Assembly (NCBI GenBank): GCA_021790375.1
Contig: JAJYEB010000085.1
Span: 1-7,616 of the forward strand
Direction of reading: 5' to 3'
DNA length: 7,616 bases
DNA from: Chloroflexota bacterium
Lineage (GTDB): Bacteria; Chloroflexota; Limnocylindria; Limnocylindrales; CSP1-4
The notes under the pieces are model-generated. The model was not told the DNA's origin and ran no database searches. It was given only the letters and a program-made list of their open reading frames with translations. Each line of letters starts with the position of its first letter. Position 1 is the stretch's first letter. The position numbers were made by a program, and so were the translations under genes. This document shows positions 1-6,048 of this stretch, one piece after another.

Positions 1-627
1 GGTGACCAGGACGATCGCCCGCGCTCGCCCGACGAGGTCGCGGATCCGCTGCTGGCTCCGGGCGCGGAACTCCTCGTCGCCCGTGCCGAGCACCTCGTCG
101 AGCAGCAGGATGTCCGGAGCGATGGCGGTCGCGATCGAGAAGCCGAGACGCGCCCGCATCCCGGAGGAGTAGGTCCGCACCGGCGCGTCGATGAACGGAC
201 CGATGTCCGCGAACTCGATGATCGAGGGGGTCAGCTCGCGCATGACGCGGTGGCGGATTCCCATGAAGGCACCGATCAGCGCGATGTTCTCCCGCCCCGA
301 GACCTCCATCTCGAACCCGGCCCCCAGCGTCAGCAGCGACGAGACCCGCCCGGTCACCCGGATCGAGCCCTCATCCGGGGCCAGGATCCCCGCGAGCGCC
401 AGCAGCAGCGTGCTCTTGCCCGCGCCGTTGGGGCCGAGCACGCCGAGCGATTCCCCGTGGGCGATCCTGAAGTCGACGTGGCGGAGCGCCCAGAAGAAGC
501 GGTCGTCGCGTTGCCGGCGGCCGACCCATTCGGCAAGGGATCCCTTGATCGTGGTGCGCCGCGTCAGGTGCAGGTTGTACCGGACCCCGAGGTCGCGGAC
601 GTCGATGGCGTAGCCGGTGCCGGGCAT
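1..627 (-). CDS. ABC transporter ATP-binding protein, Wzt/TagH-like polysaccharide exporter ATPase (3' end cut by window edge)
   Basis: This is the nucleotide-binding subunit of an ABC-2 exporter for polysaccharide, O-antigen or teichoic acid. It would power export of a lipid-linked glycan from the cytoplasmic face of the membrane. The window holds 209 codons from the ATG at 627; the frame is open at the left edge. Visible motifs are Walker A GPNGAGKST (residues 65-73), LGAGFEMEVSGREN (101-114, the typical Wzt/TagH stretch after Walker A), the ABC signature YSSGMRARLGF (153-163) and Walker B ILLLDE (173-178) with the catalytic Glu178. The H-loop histidine would lie just past the edge. The long N-terminal part before Walker A, with FWALRHVDF (about 44-53), is usual for Wzt/TagH. 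The ATG overlaps the permease stop by one base (TGATG) and has no clear Shine-Dalgarno, so translation is probably coupled. Whether a C-terminal carbohydrate-binding domain (as in Wzt) follows cannot be seen, so the exact substrate class is open. Confidence 0.95.
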   Translation of the reverse strand, partial: MPGTGYAIDVRDLGVRYNLHLTRRTTIKGSLAEWVGRRQRDDRFFWALRHVDFRIAHGESLGVLGPNGAGKSTLLLALAGILAPDEGSIRVTGRVSSLLTLGAGFEMEVSGRENIALIGAFMGIRHRVMRELTPSIIEFADIGPFIDAPVRTYSSGMRARLGFSIATAIAPDILLLDEVLGTGDEEFRARSQQRIRDLVGRARAIVLVT

Positions 628-1508
628 CAGAGGATCTTCGCGAAGCCGGTCTCGATCCGCTTGAAGACCCAGATCGAGAACCCGAGGAGGACGACCGAGA
701 CGGTGAGCACGACGCCAAGCCCGATCCAGTCGGGGGACGTGCCGTAGTACGCCACGTTGCGGTAGGAGGTCAGCATGTAGGTGAACGGGTTGAGGCCGAG
801 GACGTACCCGAAGACGCTTCCCTTCAGCGCGCTGGCCGCGTAGATCGCCGGCGACATGTAGAACCACACGCGGGTGACGTGGCGCAGCAGGTTCTGCACG
901 TCCCGGTAGAAGGCGTTGACGCCGGAGAAGAAGATCGCCAGCGCCAGGGTGAAGACGTACTGAACGGCGGCGATGACTGGGAGCGTGAGCAGCCAGGGGC
1001 TGAGGCGGCCGGGGTACACGAGGTAGAGCACGGCCAGCGACAGCAGCCCGAAGCCGAAGGTGATCGTCCCCGCGAGGGTCGACGCGGCCGGCAGCACGAG
1101 CTTCGGGAACTGGATCTGGCGGATCAGGTTGCCGCGCGCCGTCACCGACGTGGTGGCATCCAGCAGCGACGTCTGGAACCACTGCCAGGGCAGGATCGCC
1201 GCGAACAGGAAGAGCGGCGCGTCGGCGATGCTGCGCTGGAAGACCACGGTGACCAGGATCGAGTAGATGGCCATCGAGAAGAAGGGATCGATGAGCCACC
1301 ACAGCTGCCCGATGACGGTATCCGCGTGGGTGCGCTTCAGGTCGGTCCCCACCAGGTACTGCAGCAGGCGCCCCCGTGTCCGCAGATCCTGGAGTCCCCG
1401 GATCACCAGTCGGACGCCGTCGAGGCGCATGAACAGCTCGCGGAAGCCGGGGGGCCGTTGGGCCGCGGCGGGTCGGGCGTCGGGAGCCACCCGGGCGGGA
1501 GTCGTCAT
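627..1508 (-). CDS. ABC-2 type polysaccharide/teichoic-acid export permease (Wzm/TagG-like)
   Basis: This is the membrane subunit pairing with the ATPase encoded directly downstream. From the ATG at 1508 the protein has 293 residues, normal for Wzm/TagG permeases. It has a cytoplasmic N-terminal region (1-70) and about six hydrophobic segments, near residues 72-92, 98-116, 140-166, 171-198, 215-240 and 261-282. Family hallmarks are IGQLWWLIDP (66-75), an amphipathic LIRQIQFPKLVLP stretch (128-140), FYRDVQNLL (200-208), FYMSPAIY (216-223) and NPFTYML (240-246). The stop TGA shares its last base with the ATPase ATG. The start is uncertain. In-frame starts also exist at 1529 (ATG) and 1544 (GTG, giving 305 residues), and none has a good Shine-Dalgarno. 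I prefer 1508 because the extra 12 residues show no family similarity that I recognise. The permease lies divergently from the UPF0182 gene. The substrate is inferred to be the glycan made by nearby glycosyltransferases. Confidence 0.93.
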   Translation of the reverse strand: MTTPARVAPDARPAAAQRPPGFRELFMRLDGVRLVIRGLQDLRTRGRLLQYLVGTDLKRTHADTVIGQLWWLIDPFFSMAIYSILVTVVFQRSIADAPLFLFAAILPWQWFQTSLLDATTSVTARGNLIRQIQFPKLVLPAASTLAGTITFGFGLLSLAVLYLVYPGRLSPWLLTLPVIAAVQYVFTLALAIFFSGVNAFYRDVQNLLRHVTRVWFYMSPAIYAASALKGSVFGYVLGLNPFTYMLTSYRNVAYYGTSPDWIGLGVVLTVSVVLLGFSIWVFKRIETGFAKIL

Positions 1509-1541
1509 TGGCAGGCGGAACGGTAGCATGGGCTGCCCGGG

Positions 1542-1573
1542 CACGTCGCCCCGACCCGGACACGTCGTCCCGA
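1542..1573. repeat. 13-bp imperfect direct repeat in the divergent promoter region
   Basis: CACGTCGCCCCGA (1542-1554) and CACGTCGTCCCGA (1561-1573) match at 12 of 13 positions and start 19 bp apart, close to two helical turns. The location next to the permease start would suit a regulator binding site, but no regulator is known. In GC-rich DNA such a short repeat can also arise by chance. The first copy covers the alternative GTG start at 1544. Confidence 0.4.
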
Positions 1574-1686
1574 ACGAGGGCGCACGCCTGCCCTGCGCGG
1601 CCGCGTCGTCGCGTCCCGGGCGGCACCGGACCCGACGGCACGGGGCGGAGGCTCCGGCATCGGAGTACTGTGTCGCACTGGTCCCC

Positions 1687-1695
1687 AGGAAGGAG
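1687..1695 (+). promoter_or_regulatory. Shine-Dalgarno of the UPF0182 gene, unusually far from its ATG
   Basis: AGGAAGGAG is a strong ribosome binding site. It ends 14 nt before the ATG at 1710, longer than the usual 5-9 nt. An in-frame TAG at 1698-1700 blocks further extension, so the only earlier in-frame start is a CTG at 1701, five nt from this site. Either the ATG is used with long spacing, or a CTG start adds three residues. Confidence 0.7.
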
Positions 1696-1709
1696 CGTAG
1701 CTGCGCGAC

Positions 1710-4700
1710 ATGGCTTCACAGCGACCACCGGACGACACCCGCTTCGAGGGCATCGGCGACTGGCTGGTGAGCCGCGGCCAGGATGCCCTCGCCCGTGGCG
1801 CAGGGAAGCGCCCGCGGAGGGCGGGTCCCGGTCGCACCGGACGCCGCCGCCTGGTGCGGGCCGCGGTGGCCGCGGTCGTCGCGCTCGCGCTCGTCTGGCT
1901 GGTCCTCAACTTCCTGTCCGGGCCGGTGGCCGCCTACCTGTGGTTCCAGAGCGTGGGGTTCGGCACCGCCTGGACCGACCAGTTCGGGTACACCGTCGCG
2001 CTGTTCGGGGGCGGCCTGACCGGCGGCGCGATCGTCGTGCTGGCGAACGTGGCCCTCGCCTGGCGCCTCGGCCTCGAACCGACCGACGCCGAGGTGACCG
2101 AGCACGGCCGGGCCCGACCCGGGACCGCGCGGGGCGAGGCATGGCTCGTCGCGGCGGCGAACCTCCCGCGCAGGACCGTCCGCCGGTTGCTGGTCCTGGC
2201 GGCCCTCCTGCTCGGCCTGGTCCTCGGCTTCTACCTGTCGGGGTCGTGGCAGACCGTGGCGCTGTGGCTGCACCGCGTGCCGTACGCGCCGTCGGGGCCC
2301 GCGGTCGTCGACCCGGTCTTCGGCCTGGACCTGGGCTGGTGGCTGTTCACCCTGCCGCTGCTGCACCTGGCGGCCTGGGCGGCGGGCGCGGTGCTGCTGG
2401 CGAGCCTGCTCCTGGCCGGTGCCGCGTACGGCGTGGCGGCGGTGCGGGGAGCGGACGCGACGCGCCGGGGCCCGCTGCTCCACCTCGCGCTGCTGGGCGG
2501 GCTGCTGCTGGCCGATGTCGCGGCGATGCAGTGGCTGGGCCGGTACGACCTCTCGTACGCGCAGAACGGCTTCGTGACGGGCGTCGGGGCCACGGATGCC
2601 GCGGTTCGCCTGCCGCTGGCCGCGGTGACGGCGGCGGTGACGGCGGTCGGCGGGGTGGCCATGGTGCTGCTCGCACTGGTGCACGACGGGCGGCTCGCGC
2701 GGCGCGCGGCGATCCTGGGCGGAGCCCTGTACCTGGTGCTCCTCGCGGCGGGAGCCGTGCTCCCCACCGCCTACCAGAAGCTCGTCGTGCAGCCCGGCCA
2801 GAACCTGGCCGAGGCGCCGTACATCGCGAACAACATCGACATGACCCGGCGCGCCTTCGCGCTCGATACGTGGAGCGTCACGTCCGACACGGGCCGCTCG
2901 AACCTGACCGCCGCCGACGTCAGCAACGATCAGGCCACCTTCGACAACGCGCGCCTCTGGGACGCCCGCCCCCTGGCGGCCACGCTCGACCAGCTCCAGA
3001 CCGTGCGCCAGTACTACACGTTCACCTCGGTGAACATCGACCGGTACACCATCAACGGCCAGCCCACCGAGGTCATGCTCTCGGCCCGTGAGATGGCCCT
3101 GAACAAGGGCCCGTCCAACCCCTCGTGGATCGCCTCCCACGTCCTCTACACGCACGGATACGGCCTGGCCATGGTGCCCGTGAACGCGGTCGACGCGAAC
3201 GGCCTGCCCCACCTGATCATCCAGAACCTGCCGGTCACCGAGTCGCCCGGAGCGCCGCTCGTCACGCAGCCGCGGATCTACTACGGGCAGCGTCCGTCGA
3301 GCTGGGTCCTGGTGGACGCGAAGAGCGCCGAGTTCGACTACCCGTCCAGCACCGGGAACGGGAGCGACGTCGACACGCGCTACACGGGGAGCGCCGGACT
3401 GGCGGTGGGCTCGCCCGCCGAGCGCCTCTTCTGGGCGTGGAGCCTGGGCGACCTCAACCTCGCGATCAGCGACCAGGTGACCCCGCAGACGAGGCTGCTG
3501 CTGCACCGCAGCCTGGCGGATCGCCTGGGCACGCTCGCCCCCTTCCTCGCCCTCGACGGCGATCCCTACATGGTGGTCGCACCGAACGGGCACCTCGTCT
3601 ACGTCCAGGACGCCTACACCATCACGGGTGCCGTGCCGGACGCGAGCTCGTACACGGACACCACGCTCGGCGCGACGTACGACTACATCCGCAACAGCGT
3701 GAAGGTCACCGTCGACGCCTACGACGGCACGATCCACCTGTACGTGGCCGACCCCTCCGATCCGCTGATCCGGGCCTGGCAGGGCGTCTTCCCGACCATG
3801 TTCGAGCCGCTCTCCGCGATGCCGGCGGGGCTCCAGGCGCACCTGCGCACGCCGGAGTCGATGTTCAACGCCCAGACGCAGATGTACGCCGCCTACCACG
3901 TCACCGACGTGGCCAGCTTCTACAAGAGCGACAACCTCTGGACGGTCCCCTCGGTGACCGTGGGCACCACCCAGGTCCTCCCGCCGCAGGCGTACTACGT
4001 GGAGATGCGCCTGCCGGATCAACGCACGCCGGAGTTCGTGCTGGTCCAGCCCATGGTGCCCGCATCGCGTCCCAACATGATCGCCTGGGTGGCGGCCCGC
4101 AACGACGGCACGGCGCGCGGACAGGTGGGGGTCTACGAGCTCCCCGCCAACACCAGCATCCAGGGACCCACGCAGGTCCAGTCCCGCATCGAGCAGGACT
4201 CGGTGATCAGCTCCCAGATCAGCCTCTGGAACCAGAGCGGCTCCCAGGTGATCCGCGGCAGCATGCTGGTCATCCCCGTCGGTACCTCGTTCGTCTATCT
4301 CGAGCCGATCTACCTGCAGTCCACCAGCTCGGCGTTCCCGCAGCTGACCAAGGTGGTGGTCGCCTCGTCGCAGACGATCGGGTGGGGCGACACGCTCCAG
4401 CAGGCGCTCCAGGAAGTCGTGACCGGCGTCGGGACGGGCAGCCAGACTGCCACCGGCACCGGCGGGACCGGGCAGACCGGCGGGACCAGCCCCTCGGCCA
4501 GTCCATCGCCGGGCTCCGGCAACCTGCCCACCGACGCGGCCGGCCTCATCGAGTACATCGACACGCACTTCGCGGCCGCCAAGGCGGACCAGGCCAGCGG
4601 CGACTTCGTGGGCTACGGCCAGGAGATGCAGCGGGTCCAGGATGCGCTGGATGCGCTGACCGCGCTGACGGGCAGGGCCTCCGCACCGCCGATTCCCGCC

Positions 4701-4757
4701 CCGTCGGCCCCGCCCGCTGCCGGCGCATCGGTCACGCCGGCGACCCCGGCACCCTGA
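1710..4757 (+). CDS. UPF0182 family integral membrane protein
   Basis: This is a complete 1015-residue member of the UPF0182 (DUF family) membrane proteins, near the usual length of 900-1000. The function is unknown. A basic cytoplasmic N-terminus (33-50) is followed by seven predicted membrane segments, near 50-70, 95-117, 159-178, 209-243, 255-275, 300-324 and 333-352. Basic loops at 131-158, 246-254 and 326-332 support an N-in, C-out topology. The rest is a large extracytoplasmic domain with family hallmarks: NNIDMTRRAF (374-383), NIDRYTINGQ (442-451), VMLSAREM (455-462), YTHGYGLAMVPVN (480-492), PRIYYG (521-526), DAYTITG (634-640), YIRNSVKVTVDAYDG (659-673) and HLRTPESMF (711-719). A Thr/Gly/Ser/Pro linker (about 906-938) leads to a helical segment (941-988) and a Pro/Ala tail. 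The gene stands alone on the plus strand, and its end overlaps the convergent glycosyltransferase gene by 26 bp. The start choice is discussed with the ribosome binding site. A link to envelope glycans is only positional. Confidence 0.96.
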   Translation: MASQRPPDDTRFEGIGDWLVSRGQDALARGAGKRPRRAGPGRTGRRRLVRAAVAAVVALALVWLVLNFLSGPVAAYLWFQSVGFGTAWTDQFGYTVALFGGGLTGGAIVVLANVALAWRLGLEPTDAEVTEHGRARPGTARGEAWLVAAANLPRRTVRRLLVLAALLLGLVLGFYLSGSWQTVALWLHRVPYAPSGPAVVDPVFGLDLGWWLFTLPLLHLAAWAAGAVLLASLLLAGAAYGVAAVRGADATRRGPLLHLALLGGLLLADVAAMQWLGRYDLSYAQNGFVTGVGATDAAVRLPLAAVTAAVTAVGGVAMVLLALVHDGRLARRAAILGGALYLVLLAAGAVLPTAYQKLVVQPGQNLAEAPYIANNIDMTRRAFALDTWSVTSDTGRSNLTAADVSNDQATFDNARLWDARPLAATLDQLQTVRQYYTFTSVNIDRYTINGQPTEVMLSAREMALNKGPSNPSWIASHVLYTHGYGLAMVPVNAVDANGLPHLIIQNLPVTESPGAPLVTQPRIYYGQRPSSWVLVDAKSAEFDYPSSTGNGSDVDTRYTGSAGLAVGSPAERLFWAWSLGDLNLAISDQVTPQTRLLLHRSLADRLGTLAPFLALDGDPYMVVAPNGHLVYVQDAYTITGAVPDASSYTDTTLGATYDYIRNSVKVTVDAYDGTIHLYVADPSDPLIRAWQGVFPTMFEPLSAMPAGLQAHLRTPESMFNAQTQMYAAYHVTDVASFYKSDNLWTVPSVTVGTTQVLPPQAYYVEMRLPDQRTPEFVLVQPMVPASRPNMIAWVAARNDGTARGQVGVYELPANTSIQGPTQVQSRIEQDSVISSQISLWNQSGSQVIRGSMLVIPVGTSFVYLEPIYLQSTSSAFPQLTKVVVASSQTIGWGDTLQQALQEVVTGVGTGSQTATGTGGTGQTGGTSPSASPSPGSGNLPTDAAGLIEYIDTHFAAAKADQASGDFVGYGQEMQRVQDALDALTALTGRASAPPIPAPSAPPAAGASVTPATPAP
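4458..4487 (+). repeat. Short direct repeat coding the Gly/Thr linker of UPF0182
   Basis: ACCGGCGGGACC occurs at 4458-4469 and again, identical, at 4476-4487, an 18-bp period. It encodes TGGTGQ followed by TGGTSP (residues 917-928), the core of the flexible linker before the C-terminal helical segment. Such repeats often vary in copy number between strains by replication slippage. Confidence 0.7.
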
Positions 4758-6048
4758 CCGCCGCCAGGTACACGTCCGCCTGGCTCTCCCAGTTATAGGT
4801 CGCCCGCGCGGCCGCGAGCGCGCGGGCGCGGTACGCGGAGCGCTCCGCTTCCGGCGCATCCAGGACGGCGAGGATCGCCCGGGCGACGTCGGCCGGATCG
4901 CCCGGATCGCACAGCGCACCGGCGCCCGTCTCGCGCACGATGGCCGCCATCCCCGGCAGGTTGCTGGCGACGACGGGGACGCCGGCCGCCAGCGCCTCGA
5001 ACAGCTTGTTCGGGGTGGTCAGCCGGTGGTTGAGCGTGTTGCCCTCGATGGGCATCGCGGCCACGTCCGCGGAGGCGACCCATTCGAGCAGCTCGTCCGG
5101 CGGGACGCCCGGCACGACGTGCACGCGGTCGGCGTACGGAAGACCGGCTGCCCGGGCCCGGTACGCGTCGAACCGGGGGCCGAACCCCATCACCACCAGG
5201 TGCGCGCCGGGAACGCGGCCCATCGCCTCGAACAGCACCTCGATCCCCCGGTGCGGGAACAGGTAGCCGTGGTACAGGGCCACCGGCAGGCCCGGGTCGA
5301 TGGCGAGCAGCTGGTGGAAACGGCGCGGCCGGGGCGGGCCGCCGGGATCGCCCGGGGCCGGATCCGGTGGGGCGGGCGGGCAGTTCATGACGATCGCCGG
5401 CTGGAGGCCGAGCCGGGAGGCGAGCACGTCGGCGTAGGGTCGGCTGACGGTGATCACGGCGTCCGCCGCTCGGGCCCAGTGGCGCTCGCGGCGTGCCAGC
5501 AGCCACCGCCATGCCCGTGGCAGCCGTGCGAATCGCCCACTCTCGACGTGGATCTCGAGGGAGTCGTACACCACGCGTCCGCCGTGCCGCGCCCGCAACC
5601 GCAGGGCGACCGGCAGCATCACCAGGCCGTCCGCCTGCCAGACTTCGGCGGGGGGCGCCACGCGTTCGACGGCCGCCGCCCAGCGTCCCACCAGCAGCTG
5701 GTAGCGCAGCGCCTGGAGAAGCCGCCCGGGGCCATCGACCAGGAGGCGCCGGACGGCCGAACCGGGGCGTGGCGATCCCGCGGTGCCGGGCGGCCGCGGC
5801 TCCGCGCTGGCTGCTGGCAGCCGTGGAGCCGGCAGCCAGCGGGGTCCTGCGGGCATGGGCACGCGGAGCACCTCGTACCCCTCCCGGACCTCCCGATCCG
5901 CCGCGCCGGGCGTCGCACGGGCCACCCAGGTGACCGTGCAGCCGGCCTCCACGAGGGTCCGCGTCATCCGCAGGGCCCGCGAGTTGTGCTCGGCGGAGTT
6001 GGCGAACAGCAGGACGACGCGAAGCCCCTGGAGGGGTCGGCCGCCCAT
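4732..6048 (-). CDS. Glycosyltransferase, GT-B fold, GT4-like (second of a tandem pair)
   Basis: The 438-residue protein probably transfers a sugar from a nucleotide donor onto a cytoplasmic lipid-linked glycan. The N-terminal Rossmann domain opens with VVLLFANSAEHNSRALRMTR (11-30). A Pro-rich linker (64-98) follows, then YDSLEIHVESGR (161-172). The C-terminal donor-binding half has ALYHGYLFPHRG (257-268), a VASADVAAMPI stretch (324-334) and TPNKLFEALAAGVPVV (345-360) with the conserved Glu351. The C-terminus (TYNWESQADVYLAA) is typical. The first Glu of the classical EX7E motif is replaced by Leu343, as in its neighbour. The HGHD motif and the YDSHE histidine of the upstream paralogue are lost (QADG, Leu164). 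The ATG at 6048 overlaps the upstream stop by one base (TGATG). The frame stays open far upstream only because of high GC, so the coupled ATG is the best start. The stop lies inside the convergent UPF0182 gene. Donor and acceptor are unknown. Confidence 0.93.
   Translation of the reverse strand: MGGRPLQGLRVVLLFANSAEHNSRALRMTRTLVEAGCTVTWVARATPGAADREVREGYEVLRVPMPAGPRWLPAPRLPAASAEPRPPGTAGSPRPGSAVRRLLVDGPGRLLQALRYQLLVGRWAAAVERVAPPAEVWQADGLVMLPVALRLRARHGGRVVYDSLEIHVESGRFARLPRAWRWLLARRERHWARAADAVITVSRPYADVLASRLGLQPAIVMNCPPAPPDPAPGDPGGPPRPRRFHQLLAIDPGLPVALYHGYLFPHRGIEVLFEAMGRVPGAHLVVMGFGPRFDAYRARAAGLPYADRVHVVPGVPPDELLEWVASADVAAMPIEGNTLNHRLTTPNKLFEALAAGVPVVASNLPGMAAIVRETGAGALCDPGDPADVARAILAVLDAPEAERSAYRARALAAARATYNWESQADVYLAAVRVPGSPA
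4801..4828. terminator. Perfect 10-bp inverted repeat just past the UPF0182 stop (possible hairpin)
   Basis: CGCCCGCGCG (4801-4810) and CGCGCGGGCG (4819-4828) are exact inverted copies around an 8-nt loop. The hairpin begins 43 nt after the UPF0182 stop. No T-run follows on either strand, so it is not a classical intrinsic terminator. The same bases encode the Ala/Arg-rich C-terminal part of the glycosyltransferase on the minus strand, which alone could explain the repeat. It is listed because no other terminator candidate is visible at this convergent junction. Confidence 0.3.

Larger units (their letters stand above)
1509..1709. promoter_or_regulatory. Divergent intergenic region (permease left, UPF0182 gene right)
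   Basis: This stretch of about 200 bp is the only substantial non-coding sequence in the window. It must hold the promoter of the UPF0182 gene and, if the exporter operon starts here, its promoter too. I see no good -35/-10 pair. The nearest -10-like hexamer on the plus strand is TACTGT at 1666-1671, without a recognisable -35. The left part carries an imperfect 13-bp direct repeat and the right end a strong Shine-Dalgarno, both listed separately. If the permease starts at GTG 1544, the left 36 bases are coding. Confidence 0.5.

Noticed and set aside
191..1526. Plus-strand frames opposite the ABC transporter genes (for example 191-613, 250-747, 879-1526)
   Set aside because: They lie antisense to genes with complete Walker, signature and permease motifs, and have no motifs of their own.
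1508..3091. Plus-strand frames of 527 codons here and 557 codons at 3125-4798, overlapping UPF0182
   Set aside because: Both are Arg/Pro/Gly-rich and lack recognisable motifs. They are out-of-frame shadows of the UPF0182 gene.
4892..4909. Two tandem copies of CCGGATCGC
   Set aside because: They encode the DPGDP part of a CDPxDPADVARAI stretch that the paralogue also has. This is protein conservation, not a DNA element.
1716..4919. A minus-strand open frame of 1067 codons antisense to the UPF0182 gene
   Set aside because: Its translation is His/Arg/Gly-rich with no domain, and it mirrors a gene with strong family motifs throughout. Long antisense frames are expected at this GC content.
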